Assembly (NCBI GenBank): GCA_905182985.1
Contig: CAJJDN010000039.1
Coordinates: forward strand, 186,001-250,000
Origin: Paramecium sonneborni
Taxonomy: Eukaryota > Ciliophora > Oligohymenophorea > Peniculida > Parameciidae
Direction of reading: 5' to 3'
Length of the DNA: 64,000 nt
In this document: positions 1 through 12,866 of the stretch, in pieces
How positions within the stretch are numbered: the first letter of the stretch is position 1
Layout of the letters: the number at the start of each line of letters is the position of its first letter
Notes under the pieces: model-generated
What the model was told of the DNA's origin: nothing
The model's database searches: none
Seen by the model: the letters and a program-made list of their open reading frames with translations, nothing else
Position numbers and translations under genes: made by a program

Positions 1-489
1 ATAGCTGCAAAATAAGCTTATCTTGAATGCCTTGAGAAATAAATAAATGATTTAGATATGATGAGGAAATAATTGAATGAGAATATATAGAAATAAGAAT
101 TAATAAAAAGACAATAGTAATAGTTTAGAAAAGAGATTGAAAATATTTAGAATGATTAAAAACTTGATCATAATATCATAAATTAGTCAATGTTATTAAG
201 TCAATTTATAAGCGAATAATAAAAATTAGATACCTGTTTAATTGAATAAAGTTATTTAAAAGATTTAGAATACTTGTAAAATTAATAACTTAAAACATCA
301 AATCAATTCGTCCCTTTTGAAAATGAATTTTTATGATTAATAAATTATATATAAACTATGTTTTGGTAATAAAGGCCTGTTACTTACAATAATTAAAGGA
401 CATTTGAGAGCAACTTCTATTTTGCATAGCATGATGCTCCATAATATCCTAGTAATTTCATAAAGACAAGCAGGTAATAAGTTATAAGA
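1..489. repeat. direct repeat, copy A (of 1205-1693)
   Basis: Bases 1-489 read the same as 1205-1693 with a fixed offset of 1204. Copy A contains the C-terminal part of the small coiled-coil gene (stop TGA at 334-336) and the first 44 codons of the P4-ATPase gene (ATG at 358). It then ends at the single N at 490, after which the sequence no longer matches. Both genes are therefore truncated in this copy. A scaffolding overlap is the simplest explanation; a true tandem duplication is possible. Confidence 0.95.
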
Positions 490-490
490 N
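490..490. other. single N, probable contig junction
   Basis: The only ambiguous base in the window lies exactly where the 489-bp repeat stops matching. That position suggests a forced join between two contigs rather than an isolated miscall. Confidence 0.8.
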
Positions 491-1108
491 ATATAATTAA
501 AAGAGAACCTTAGAATTTTAAAAGCAAAAGAAAATTTGAAATAAATTAATTAAATATATAAATTGAAATTTAACATTAAATATTTATAGTTAACAAATGA
601 AAAGAACTGTGAGATGAATTAAATGTATAGCAAAAATTAATCTGAAGATGGTTATATGGCTTAAATTGGAAGATATATTATTTAAAGTTAAATTAATGAC
701 ATCATTTTCTATTGATTCTAATAAATTAAAAGAACTAAAAGAAGAAATTAATAAATTGATAAGCAGGCTTAGGTTAAATGAGGAAAACAAGTTAAAAATA
801 TATCTAGATTAAGTGAAGAATAATGATCTTTATTAGTTTAATCATTTAAACTTGGTCTTATCTTTTAGAATACAAACCTGCTCCATTCAATATTTTAAAT
901 AAAGTTGATAGAGACTTAATTTTTAACATAAAGAAGATATAAGATATATGTTATTATAGAATTTTAAACAACTACAATTCATTAAAAGAAGGAATGTATA
1001 ATATAAAGTACATCATTTAAGTAAATTTGATAGATATGAAAGAAAAAAGAGCAAGAGTGAAATTAAAATGTGGATGATATATATTTATATAAAATTATAT
1101 AAATTAAG
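491..1108 (+). other. unresolved, coding-like coiled-coil segments
   Basis: Two open stretches look protein-like on the plus strand. One starts at an ATG at 696 and runs through a Lys/Glu/Leu-rich helix (KLKELKEEINKL) to about 819. The other, in a different frame, covers about 868-1077 (PFNILNKVDRDLIF) and ends in TGA at 1075-1077. I could not join them with a GT..AG intron of acceptable length and phase. This may be one damaged gene, two small genes, or one gene with an assembly error beside the N. Confidence 0.35.
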
Positions 1109-1540
1109 ATGAAAAATAAAGGAAGTTTTATAATAAATAAGAAATCATCAATAAAGAGTAGTAAATTGTTTTTGTTTGAGAATCTTTTATTTGAGGATGT
1201 TCCAATAGCTGCAAAATAAGCTTATCTTGAATGCCTTGAGAAATAAATAAATGATTTAGATATGATGAGGAAATAATTGAATGAGAATATATAGAAATAA
1301 GAATTAATAAAAAGACAATAGTAATAGTTTAGAAAAGAGATTGAAAATATTTAGAATGATTAAAAACTTGATCATAATATCATAAATTAGTCAATGTTAT
1401 TAAGTCAATTTATAAGCGAATAATAAAAATTAGATACCTGTTTAATTGAATAAAGTTATTTAAAAGATTTAGAATACTTGTAAAATTAATAACTTAAAAC
1501 ATCAAATCAATTCGTCCCTTTTGAAAATGAATTTTTATGA
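1109..1540 (+). CDS. small coiled-coil protein, unknown function
   Basis: Single-exon frame of 143 residues starting MKNKGSFIINKKSSIK and ending at TGA 1538-1540. From about residue 40 it is a Gln/Glu/Lys-rich helix with heptad-like leucine spacing (LECLEKQINDLDMMRKQLNE), so a coiled coil is expected. No enzymatic motif or signal peptide is visible. The gene lies 21 bp upstream of the flippase gene on the same strand, and its last 111 codons recur at 1-336 in the duplicated copy. I do not recognise the family. The ATG is the first in frame. Confidence 0.6.
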
Positions 1541-1693
1541 TTAATAAATTATATATAAACTATGTTTTGGTAATAAAGGCCTGTTACTTACAATAATTAA
1601 AGGACATTTGAGAGCAACTTCTATTTTGCATAGCATGATGCTCCATAATATCCTAGTAATTTCATAAAGACAAGCAGGTAATAAGTTATAAGA
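1205..1693. repeat. direct repeat, copy B (of 1-489)
   Basis: This is the copy embedded in intact genes: it spans codon 33 of the small coiled-coil gene to codon 44 of the P4-ATPase. Because both genes continue normally outside the repeat here, this copy is the genuine locus. Confidence 0.95.
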
Positions 1694-4600
1694 CTTATAA
1701 TTAGATATAACTTAGTAACATTTTTACCATTCTCTTTGTTACTTTAATTTACTAGATACGCTAACATTTACTTTTTATGCATTGCAATAATTTAATGCAT
1801 ACCAATATTATCAACTTTAAATCCGTTTAGTGCAATAGCTCCATTAGTATTTGTTTTAGGACTTTCAATGTGTAGAGAGGGTTGGGAAGATTATGGTCGT
1901 CATGTATCAGATAATGAGGTAAATTCAACAGATTGTTTTGTTTTAAAGGATAGAAGAGTAACAAAGTAATTATAACTGTTTTATTCTACATTAGGACTAC
2001 CTGGGCAGATATAAATGTAGGTGATTATGTATATGTAAGATAAGATGAGAGTTTTCCAGCAGATTTGATAGTATTAGGTAGTGAAAAAGAAAGTGGAGCA
2101 TGTTACATTGAGACATCTTCACTTGATGGAGAGAAAAATCTAAAACCAAAAAGTGCTATTTTAGATAGTTAACAGATTTATAATTCTTTGGATAGATTTA
2201 ATGATTAAATTATAAAAGTTGTAGCAGAACCTCCATCTTAATCATTGTATGAATTTGATGCTTAATTATTGTTGCCTATAAATTCAGAATTCAAGAAATT
2301 CCAATTAAATGCAAAACAACTGTTATTGAGAGGAGCACAATTAAGAAATACTACTTGGATAATAGGAATAGTTGTATATACAGGATAGGATAGTAAGATT
2401 ATGAGAAATGCTGATGCATCAAGAGTTAAATCAAGTGAAATAGAGAGAACTATGAATATTCTGATACTTGGAATTCTATGTGTTCAGATTGCTTTAAGTA
2501 TAATATCTTGTTCATTATCTTCTGCTTGGTTAAACAAATTTGGAGTTAACTCATTTTATTTAGATTATACAAATGACTCACTCAATCCATCACTGTTATC
2601 CTTTTATGTTTTTTTCAGTTATATCCTATTATATAACACTATGATACCAATATCATTAATAGTATCATTAGAATTTGTTAAAGTATTCTAATCATACTTT
2701 ATGGAAATGGATGTAGAAATGTATGTTCAATAAAGAAATAAATTCTGTAAAGTTTAGACAACAACAATAAATGAAGAATTAGGTTAAGTTGAATATATCT
2801 TTTCAGATAAGACTGGAACATTAACTTGTAATCAGATGGAATTTAAATATTCAGTCATAGGAAATTATCTATATGGAAAAGAATAATAGCAATAACCAGC
2901 TAAAACTGAAATTGGTATTGTTAATATGCCTCAATTATAAAACAAATTATAAATTCATCCAATTGAAGGAGTTTAAGGTCATTCACTTACAAATTTTAAT
3001 TTCTATGATGAAGAATTATTAAATATTATTGATGGAGGAAATGGTAAAAATATTGCTAATGTAAATCTAACAATAAAATCAAAAGATAATAAATCTTAAA
3101 TTACTATTAATAATTAAAAAGATTTAATTGATTATTATTTCTTTCTATTGAGTTCTGCTCATGAATGCATTATTTAATATGATTAAGATAAAAATGCTTC
3201 TTATTAAGGTCCATCACCAGATGAAATTACTTTAGTAGATGCAGCAGCTAGAATGGGTTATAAATTTACAGGAGCATCAGCAAGTGAATAAAATTTTATG
3301 ATTTTAAATTTACCTAGAAAAGTAAAACTATTGAAATCATTTGAATTTGATTCAAACAGAAAAAGAATGAGTGTCATTATTAAAGATGAAAAAGGAATCA
3401 TTAAATTATTAATTAAAGGAGCAGATAGTATAATCAAAAGCAGATTAAGTAAAGAATAAAAGTTTTTAGATAAAACTATAGAATGGTTAGAAGAATTCTC
3501 TAAAATTGGTTTAAGATGTTTATTAATGGCTACTAGAATATTATCAGAAGATGAATATAAAAAATTTGATAATGAATACAATAATCTACCTGATGGTGAA
3601 TAAAGATCTATTGAACTTAATAGAATTACAGATGAATTAGAAAGAGATCTTACACTTATTGGAGCTACAGCTGTTGAAGACAAACTATAAAGTTAAGTAC
3701 CTGAAACTATTGCAGATTTACTTAAAGCTAATATTAAAATTTGGATGCTTACAGGTGACAAATTAGAAACTGCTGAAAATATAGCTAAAAGTTGTAAATT
3801 AATCTAAGGCGATTTCACTGTCATGAGATTATCAGAATCTAATGAATAAGATTGTATGGACAAATTAAAAGATATACAAGATACATATGATTTATGTATC
3901 AAAGAAAATAGAAAAAAAGTATTATTTTATCAACTATTTTAGTCTATTGTTATTGAAGGGTAGTCATTAGATTTTATCCTAAATTCTGAATACATGTCAT
4001 CTGGTTTTGTCTAAATGGCCAAAGATTGTGAATCTATTGTTTGTTGCAGAGTTACTCCTAAATAGAAAGCTGATGTTGTCAGATTAATCAAAAATAGATT
4101 GAATAAAATCACTTTAGCAATAGGTGATGGAGCTAATGATGTTAATATGATCTAAGCTGCTCATATTGGTGTTGGATTATATGGAAATGAAGGTATGAGA
4201 GCAGTGTAAAGTGCTGACTTCGCATTAGGAGAATTTCGATGCTTATGGAGATTATTATTAGTTCATGGCCATTGGAATTATATAAGAATTTCTGAAATGA
4301 TTTTATACTTCTTCTATAAGAACATGTTGTTCACTATACCATAATTTTTCTTTAGTTTTTTTTGTGCCTTCTCTGCATAATCCTTTTATGATGATTGGTA
4401 CATTACCTTATATAATTTGATTTTTACAGCATTACCGTTAATAATAAGAGCAACTTTTGACTAAGATATTAATTATAAATAATATCTAAATTATGATGTT
4501 AATTAACGCATTAAAAACGTATAATTGAAACAGGAGAATTATCTAAAATAAAAATTTCCATCATTATATTATGTGGGATAATAGAAAACTATTTTTACTA

Positions 4601-5199
4601 TACCATCTTATATGATGTGGGCATTTACAGGAGTGCTACATGGTATGATAATATTTTTTTTCTTATTTTGGATAATGGATTATGAAGCTTTAAATATTAA
4701 TGGATATCCTGGAGGATTAGCACCCTATTCATTAACAGTTTATACAGCAATAATATTGGTAGCTGATTTTCAAATTATAATATAAACTAAATATTGGACT
4801 CTATTCAATGTTGTAGCTGTTACCTTTCTAAGTTTATTCTTATACGCAGGTTATGTTATCATTTCTCATTATTGGCCTGGAGAATTAATGATGTACACAC
4901 CTCTCACAATATTAAAAATGCCAACATTTTGGTTATGTTAATTTTTAATTTTAGTGATAGTAGGAGCTATGGAAGCGTTTAGATCTGAATTCAATAGATA
5001 ATATTTTATGGATGCTGCTGATGAGATTTTAGTGAAAACAAAATCATTCACATGGACACTTAATGAGTGGTTGAATAAATAAAAAAAGGTAGCTAGATAA
5101 GATAGTTTTTGGGCTGAAGTCTACAAAGAGGATGAATAAGAATAAGTTATCCAATTTGAAGAGACTATCAAAGATGCCAATCAAATACCAAATCAATGA
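1562..5199 (+). CDS. P4-type ATPase, phospholipid flippase
   Basis: Encodes about 1,202 residues, a normal length for P4-ATPases, which flip aminophospholipids to the cytosolic leaflet of plasma, Golgi or endosomal membranes. Visible landmarks are the membrane motif [11 protein letters not shown], whose PISL replaces the PEGL of ion pumps, the phosphorylated Asp in DKTGTLT (about residue 406, codon 2806-2808) and the hinge motif GDGANDVN (about residue 845). About four hydrophobic spans follow near the C-terminus. One 29-nt intron at 1966-1994 is required to keep frame. The start MFWQQRPVTYNNQRTFESN resembles the N-terminus of the family, and it lies only 21 bp after the previous stop. No CDC50 partner gene is seen nearby. 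The opening 44 codons are duplicated at 358-489. Confidence 0.95.
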
Positions 5200-5207
5200 C
5201 ATATATT

Positions 5208-6565
5208 ATGAACAAAATAGTTTTATTCATAGAATAGTCATTATCAAATGATTTTAATAATAATAATAAAATAAAATCATTGATAATGGAATCTAAGAGT
5301 AGTGGTACAAAGAGACTTATATCAGTTGGATCTTTGTCTAATTTTGAAAGAGCTGAGTTTATATCTTCTAAAACTGATACTAAGTAAAGATTAGGAGAGC
5401 TCTTCATTTATGAACCTACTAAACTAGAGAGTAATTATGCATTCCAATTATTACTTAAGTGTTTGGTTTGCGATAATAAATTGTGAGTACAAGAATACCT
5501 AAATTTGATCATCCTAAACCTATGTTTGAATTAGATTATTAACCACAAAAAACATTAACACATGTTGCATCTTAAACTGAGTGTTAAAAATGCAATCAAA
5601 GCTTAAGTAGGATTATTCAACCTAAATAAAATATGGAATCTTTACATTTATCTGCTCCTTCATTATAACCTTATGAAAAATAAGAACCTAAAGTTATTGT
5701 TCCAAAATAATTATAAAGTCATGTTGCAAGATAAAAAAAAAAAGATCTTCCACCTATTTTATAATATTCTTTCATTTCACCTCCACCTGACTTTACATAA
5801 TCTGCTAAAGCTGTAAGAGAATAAAAATCTCTTGGAAAATTATCTTAAGGTAGAATATCAAAGAAATTTGATAATGAATTAGTCAAAGTCATTCAATCTG
5901 AACTTAGTAAATAGCTCCATAAAATTGAAGATGAAATCTAAGATAAAGGATATAGTGTTCCTATTAAATATGTATATATCAATATTTATTATTATTTTAG
6001 TAAAATCTCAAAAGAACCAAATAAATGACTCTTAGCAAAAAAATTAAATTAGAAAAATAATCTCAAATTTTAAATGAAAAAAAAACTGAATCTTAATTCT
6101 ATCTTCAAAAGGAAAAAGAAAAAGAAATCAGATAAATCATATTTTTTAAACAACCTGAGAAGAGTCAATCTCAAATTCGCCTCTAAAAAGAAGAAAACAG
6201 TAACATCATATTTGGATATTCAAATAGATAAGAGGAATAAGCATGATTATTCATATTTACTCGAAGTTTATCACATTAATATTATTATAATAATAACATT
6301 AATTAAATATGAGTTCTAAAATAGAATCTAAATTTCTATCCTTGAACTCTAAGATTTTGATCATAAAATTAAACATCTTTTTTTATACATAAAATCTTAT
6401 CATAAATCAATTCATCTACGAATTTCAAAGTAAATACAAACAATAGATAATAGATAATAAGTGAATCTATTAAATGAATCCAAATATATTCTAAATTACA
6501 AGAAAATGAATACTGTTTTTGAGACTCTTAATAAAGGAATAGAAATATATATTTCCCATGACTGA
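5208..6565 (+). CDS. unrecognised Lys/Gln-rich protein
   Basis: Starts 8 bp after the flippase stop. The best model has introns at 5459-5487 (29 nt), 5972-6000 (29 nt) and 6200-6227 (28 nt), giving 423 residues. A further in-frame 48-nt GT..AG stretch at 6266-6313 encodes mostly Ile and may also be spliced out, which would leave 407 residues. The N-terminal third carries Ser/Thr-rich and proline-bearing segments (SAPSLQPYEK, SPPPDFTQSAKAV), the middle is charged helix (KEKEKEIRQ), and the end is helical. There is a CxxC pair (ECQKCNQ) near residue 120. No family was recognised. Exon boundaries after 6190 are the least certain part. Confidence 0.55.
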
Positions 6566-6638
6566 TTAGAATTAAGTAAATGTTGAATATAATTATTTTA
6601 TTAATAAATATTTTTGTTATTCACTCAATATAGTTTGT

Positions 6639-7301
6639 ATGTCTGAGTAAAAAGACCAGGATAATAGGTAAATGGAAACTTATGAAGAATCAACAGAAGC
6701 ATTACCAAATATATCTATTGCCATGATTTCATTTGAATAACAGAATGATGCATAAATACAAAATATAGAGAATATAGAGAATAAAGAAAATAAAAGTGCA
6801 ATCTAATATTAAGAGTTAGAATAACAAAACTAAAAATTACAAGAGTAAAATTAAAAATTGTATTAATAATTAAGTTAGACAGAAAATAAATTGAATTTTT
6901 AGATTTAAAAAGTGGAGGAATTAACTCAAGAAAGAATCTAAAATATTGGAACAATTAATGAATTGAAAAAAATAGTTGACTAATAAAGAGATTTTATTAA
7001 TTAAATTAATGATGATTAGGCTTACACTGATTTAACTGAATCTTTAGAGCTTTCTTTATAAAAATTAAAAGAAATGGAGTAGAAAAATGAAAAATTACTG
7101 GAAGAGAATCTTTATTATAAAACAAAATATGAAGAAAGCTTAATTTTTATAAAAAATAACAAAGAAGAGACTTTGAATCAATAAGACAGAATAGATTAAT
7201 TAAGTTAGAACTATTAGTAATCATCAGAAGGATAATTAGAAAAAATTAAAGTTTTAGAATAAGAAATTAATAAATTGCATGATTAACTATAAAATAATTG
7301 A
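6639..7301 (+). CDS. coiled-coil protein, unknown function
   Basis: Uninterrupted frame of 220 residues from MSEQKDQDNRQMETYEES to TGA 7299-7301, with many TAA/TAG glutamines. Nearly the whole chain after residue 40 is Glu/Lys/Gln/Leu-rich with heptad spacing (QKLKEMEQKNEKLLEENLYYK), so a parallel coiled coil is expected. No catalytic, membrane or targeting motif is visible. It follows the previous gene on the same strand. A structural or cytoskeletal role is only inference. Confidence 0.6.
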
Positions 7302-7443
7302 TTTATTTTAAATATATTTTTAAATTAAATATAAATAATATTGAAATTTTTTTAGTGTATAATGCATAATCTCGAATGTATGTCTAAGAAAATTAAAATG
7401 TAGAGATTAAAAATAAGGCAAAATATAAATTAAAACAGAATGT

Positions 7444-8326
7444 TCATTATTGTTTTTAATTTTTTGAAATTCCATAGTTTCTTTCTAAGTAATCTATAGT
7501 AGGTGTAGTAAGAAGAGCTTAACAAAAATAAGCTATTATTCTTGCTTACCATCCTGCATATAATCCTGAGATGCCATAATTTTTATAAACAATTTTAAAT
7601 CCTTAGAGAAGTGAGAGATTTCTAAAATTTTGATTTCCCTCCATCTACACAAGTGTTTTGATTGTATCAAAAGGATGAACTAAAGATTTAGATTATAAAT
7701 ACCAGCCAGAATATTTAGAATGCTACTAAGAGAAGAAGCAATTAAGGAATTAACTAAAGAAAGGGGTTAACCTGGTTCCGCTTTTAATGCATAACGAACT
7801 TTATGATCCCAATATAAATAGTTAGTCCATGATACTACTTATCTAGTTGTTTAAATTCTGAAACCAACATATATTGATTCAAATGTTATGTATTTGAAAT
7901 AACCAAACCCAGTTGTCATAGATGTCATTTTTAAGGTCTTAAGTCTTTCAAAAGGAGTTATTATACAACTTTCAAATAACCCAATTGATGCTCCTGTTAT
8001 TATTTTATTTATGGATTAGTTATGGATATGTTCATTCAGTATTTAAGGAATAAAAATCATCATGGGCCATCTATAATACTGTTTTACCATATTCCTTAGA
8101 AAACTTGGAGAAAACCCATCATATAAACCTATTATTCCTCTAGCTCCCTTGATATTAATGTAACTCTAAAATTCAGTGTTACATTTACTTATATATAAGT
8201 TATTCTTTATTGTGATTGTTTATATGTCTTAATTCTATCAAGTACATGTTCTAATGGCATAGTCAAAGCTACTCGAAAAGCTCCGATCACTTAAGTTTCA
8301 ATAAGTGCTTTAACGTAATCTCCCAT
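7444..8326 (-). CDS. mitochondrial carrier family protein (SLC25-like)
   Basis: Encodes 278 residues in three exons (introns 8166-8188 and 7680-7702, both 23 nt). Three repeats with the P-x-[DE]-x-x-[KR] signature of inner-membrane carriers are visible: MPLEHVLDRIK (degenerate), TPFERLKTLK and HPFDTIKTLV. Each is followed by a Gly-rich second helix, such as GIIGLYDGFSPSFLRN and GISGLYAGWQARI. Length and threefold layout match carriers, which exchange small metabolites across the mitochondrial inner membrane. The substrate cannot be assigned by eye, and the loss of the usual D in the first motif is notable. Convergent with the coiled-coil gene ending at 7301. Confidence 0.85.
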
Positions 8327-8575
8327 TTGTTGTTACTTTTATATTCTTTAAAAAATATTTAAGAATAGATTGCATTAATTTGGCCTTTATATAAATCGAA
8401 TAATTGCAAAATATTTCTTTAATAAACCTTTATTATTACATATTATGAATCAAAAGTAGCATCTCTCTCAAAACCTGTTTTGTATTATATCATAATTTGA
8501 ATTCTTATTTGTACCTATATAAAGCATTAATATTTAGAAAATTATAAATTAAAGGAAAACAATGAACAATAGTAA

Positions 8576-10743
8576 TCAATAATCTTTAGAATTTTTTTAA
8601 AATTACTAAGTCTTAGAATTATTCTATTTTGGAGGTACTTTAGGTAATTGAACGCAAGTATTTTTGGTTTGAGGTTTAGAAAATAATATTTGTTATTTTT
8701 TTAAAGTTGGAGTTTAAGATGATACCTTATTTGTTGGTGTATGTAACCTTGCTGTTGTGTTATTTTTAGTAGGAGTTTTAAGTCTCATTTAATGCTTAGG
8801 TTGGAGACTTTCCATATTTTCTTTTAAACTATTTGCATGATCTTGTTTAATTATGGTTTCTGGATGATGAAAATGAATTTATTACAGTTTTTAATTAATA
8901 TCTTTTGCTAACTAATTAATAATAAATATATTGGAATACTTATTAAACCGAGATCTTTTTATCTGTTAAGAATTGTTGAAATATCTATTATAATTTAATT
9001 ACTAAATCTTTTTCTTCATTCCAAAAAAGTAATCTCATTTCATAAATTAATTACACAAATTTCATTCTTACAATATAGACTGGATCATTTTACAATTACA
9101 AAACTTGGATTAAGTTGCATTGTTTAAAAAAGTTTCTACTTCTTTTTCTACAAATTGATATACAAAAGTCAATCAATAATAATCTATATCTATAATGAGT
9201 GTGTGTAAGATATTGAAGAAATTATGGTATAATTTTGTCATAATTTTCAGTAATTTAATCAATTAAATAAACAGAGATTTTTTTCCTTATTTGTTGTGAT
9301 CCCATATTTAAATAAGATAAACAAAGAGAATTGAATTCAGATTTAATGTTTAAATTATTTGCCAAACATTCTAAAATGTTTAAAGTTTCTTCTACTTCAA
9401 ACCATAGACCCTTCTATTCATAATTCAAAATAGACTTTTTTAAGAAATCAAATGTTTTTTATAATTAAACAGTAAATTATCTGTTTTTAATTCTATTTCC
9501 CTTATTGATGATATCAAGCAAATAAGGTATGAAAAATATTTAATTCAACTCCAAATTGCCAAAGAAAAGACCAAGAAGTTATTGATGAGTTTATTCATTT
9601 AATTGAATATATAGGTCTGATAAATGTTTAAGAAAACTAAACTCTTTACTTGTGTCAATTAAATTAGATATCTAATTTAAGAGGAAATCATCATATTATT
9701 ATCTAATTTTAGAATCAAATTAATTGATATATATATAGTAATCCTTAACTAATTCAATTTAAATAGATTGAGGTCTAATGTAATCCATAAAAGCTTATTA
9801 AATAGATTCAATCTTAATTGTTGAAATACATTAAGCTAATAAAATTATCATTGTAGAATCATCTTCTATAATTTGTATAATATCTTTGAGAGTATCTTAA
9901 TGTTTAAGATGACCCTCGTAACCTTATTCATCCATCTTTAACCAAGAATTTAAAAATAATTTACATCCATTAATTCTAACTTATTTATCAAAATCAGATA
10001 TCAATGAAATAGTATTCTTTAACCAATCTTAATCTCTTATTAATATCATCAGTAATTTATCATGTTTAAGAATAACTTGATCAATTATTCTACACATTCT
10101 CTCATTTTTTCTACCTATACATTATTTTACATGCTTCAATGATTATGCCTACTATGAGCTACTCATAAATTAATAACGCATTTCAATAATTTTTAATCCT
10201 TCATAACGAACACTATCCTCATTTAAAATAAGGAGATAGGGTTCAAAATCAAATTCCATAAATTTTGATAGAGTTAGCATTAGCTCACAAACTTGATCAC
10301 AAAAAGGGGAATTGTAATAATTATGGCATAATTCTTAAAGCTATTTCAAAAATTATTCTTTAATTTTGATCACAATGGTTTCCTAGAATAAATTTATGAA
10401 AATACTTTAAGAGAAGTGATAAGACTGCATAAGGCTTTGATTAATTCTTTAATTACAGAGGACTCTTCATTCTTGGCCTTATTCTAACATTAATTAGAAT
10501 AGAAATTTACAATAAGTTAGGCTACAAGTTCTGGAACATAAAAATCAAACTCAATTGCTTTGTTGATATTTTGACAAACAAAAAGCTTTTAAAATGTTTA
10601 TCCATTATTGAGCAAGTAGATGGCCTTGTCTATAAAATTGTTATATTCAGGAGTGCACAATTTATCGATTTCTTCATTAGTTTTAACTTAAATACATAGT
10701 GAAATGTACTTGAATTAGTGCACCTTTCATTGATTGAATCCAT
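8576..10743 (-). CDS. HEAT/ARM-like helical repeat protein
   Basis: Four exons (introns 10687-10709, 10383-10405 and 8922-8949) sum to 697 residues. Most of the protein is built from paired amphipathic helices with a recurring spacing, as in VRYEGLKIIEMR, QQIRKKISVYLIDQITENYDKIIPQ and VYIVRMKFVQLIYEMRLLF, the last resembling a HEAT unit. The C-terminal 100 residues are low-complexity, rich in Thr/Lys/Pro/Gln. This pattern resembles scaffold or regulatory subunits of phosphatases such as the PPP4R4 group, but that comparison is from memory of the fold, not a match. Start MDSINERCTNS lies 35 bp from the divergent DENN gene, so the two probably share a promoter region. Confidence 0.7.
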
Positions 10744-10778
10744 TAATTTATTAATTAATTATAACGAATACAACAATC

Positions 10779-12822
10779 ATGACGCTTTTTTCTGAGTTTC
10801 TAATTATTGGTTATAAATAAGAAGAATATAAGGATACTGAAATCGTTGAATACTTCCACATTAATGGCTCAAGTCTTCCAGATTATCTAAGAAATGTAGG
10901 CATTGTAATATATTATTTTGAATGGCATAATAGATGTGCTTTACAAGTGGTTTTGATGCAAAATTGGAACAAGAATAGTAAAAGAAATCAGATGACATTA
11001 ATAGCAAGAATTATTTGCATCAGTTTGTGATTACAGATTAAAGTGGGTAATTACGATACTGCACATCTCTGGTGGTTTTTGAAAGTTTGAAGAATGACTT
11101 TTATGTTCCTTTTGCCTATATCATAGTTTCTGAACAATCCAACTTGATTAGGTAAAAATCTTATATGAGAGCATTATACAATGGTATTTTTGATAGAGTG
11201 ACTGTATAAGATAATATATTAATTATTTATAGAGGTATAGAGATCGTGGTTGGTAGATGGGATCATAAAAATTATCAAACCAATAATTATTTGAATTCTA
11301 TTTATCCGTGGGAATAACAAATTTGAATGGATTGTATTATGTTCCAAAATAAATCATGAGAACAAGATAAGAAGTAATAACAGATTTAATTATTAACAAT
11401 CCTAACAATAAGAATAATTTATATAATAAAGACATAAGTTTCAATGTTTTGTTTTCCAAATTATCAATAAAAAGTATAATAAAAGTTGTTTAATCAATAA
11501 TCCTTGAAAAGCAAATCATTTTATTTACAACTTAGGTTTGGGACTTAGCCATTATTACCGAGGCATTTCTACAATTTATTTATCCTCTCTAATGGAGATG
11601 CATTTATATACCTTATTTACCAGCAGAAATCTTAGATACACTTCATGCTTCTGTTCCCTATATCATTGGAGTGCATTGTAATCTTAAGGAACGAGTATTA
11701 ACATAGTATGACTGCCTTGATAAAATCTTGGTAGATTTAGATTAGGATAGGGTCATCGGCAGCAATCTAGTATTTCGACAGATTATTTTATTTTTTGTAG
11801 ATCCTACCTTTTCCTGAATAACTAGTAGAAACCCTTATTAATTAGAGTTCCAAATTCTCATATTGTGATGATGTAATGTAAAAATTTGTTACTAGGCTGA
11901 AATGTTATAAGTGCAATGCTGCTTCCTTAAATTTTAATTGTAACTTATAAATAACATTATACCCTACTTTATTTACTCTGATATACTCCAATCAAAGCCA
12001 AAAATTGAAGATATTTTCGATAAGGACTTATTTATCGAATAATTTACACCTTTAGACTAAGAGTTCTACAGGGAGTTTGTCAATAAAACCATGGTATTTA
12101 TAAATATTTATTATTTTTAGATGTTCCCTCGTTTTATTGAAGAATCCTATAACTATTTACATTAAAAGTAATTCTTGAAATAAAATATCAAACCAAACAT
12201 TTTCGTTGATTTACTCTTATTGATCAATACTTCTGGGTATTTCAATATTTATAAATTACAAAATAAAGACTTTGAAGCTAAGTTATTCAGTATTATTAAT
12301 GAATCCAAATGTTTAATCTCAGAATCAGAAAAATCTATTCATTCTTTATTTTCCTAATATCAAAAGTAAATTAATGACACCTTTATTCCTTAAAAAAAAT
12401 TTCCTATTCTCTAAATAGATAAGTCTAAAATCATTTAAATAGATGCCATTCAAAGCAGTATTCATTAAAACTCATTCATGTAAAGAAGTACTTAATCATA
12501 AAAAACTGATATTGGTAATGAAAATAAATAGGTTATTAATATACTTACAATAAAAGCTCATAAAATAAATCCAATTTCTAAGTCTTATATTTAAAATGAT
12601 GTTACTACTTAAATGATCTTGAAATATCCAAAAAAGTCTTTGTCAAAATTAAAAAAAACCTTAGCTGATCAATTATTAAAATTAGCACCTGAAACAATAA
12701 TGGATTAGAAACCCATTTAAACATCTCAAATGTTGAGTGTAAGATAAAGCAAGCGTATTTTTAACACTGAAGAAATGGGTTATGTAAGTATGTATAGGAC
12801 TAAAACTTACAACATGTACTGA
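10779..12822 (+). CDS. DENN-domain protein, probable Rab exchange factor
   Basis: Six exons (introns 10905-10933, 11204-11232, 11770-11800, 11873-11895 and 12094-12120) give 634 residues. The N-terminal uDENN shows HQFVITDQSGQLRYCTSLVV and FYVPFAYIIVSE. The core cDENN shows IILEKQIILFTTQVWDLAII, then FIYPLQWRCIYIPYLP and a SVPYIIGVH motif, the most typical line of the family. dDENN-like helices and a 200-residue Gln/Ser/Lys-rich tail follow. DENN proteins act mainly as GDP-GTP exchange factors for Rab GTPases on membranes; which Rab this one serves is unknown. Divergent from the HEAT-like gene, and 44 bp from the convergent kinase. Confidence 0.85.
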
Positions 12823-12866
12823 AATACTATATAATTTATATATATAATAGATATTATTATTATTAA

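Noticed and set aside
1..489. Macronuclear telomere at the left end
   Set aside because: No C4A2/C3A3-type telomeric repeats are present; the end is an ordinary cut within a gene.
2401..2691. A 96-codon ATG-to-TAA frame looking like a small membrane protein
   Set aside because: It is an internal part of the P4-ATPase gene; the TAA that ends it under the standard code is a glutamine codon here.
3258..3683. A 141-codon minus-strand frame
   Set aside because: It is the antisense of conserved P4-ATPase sequence and has no protein-like pattern.
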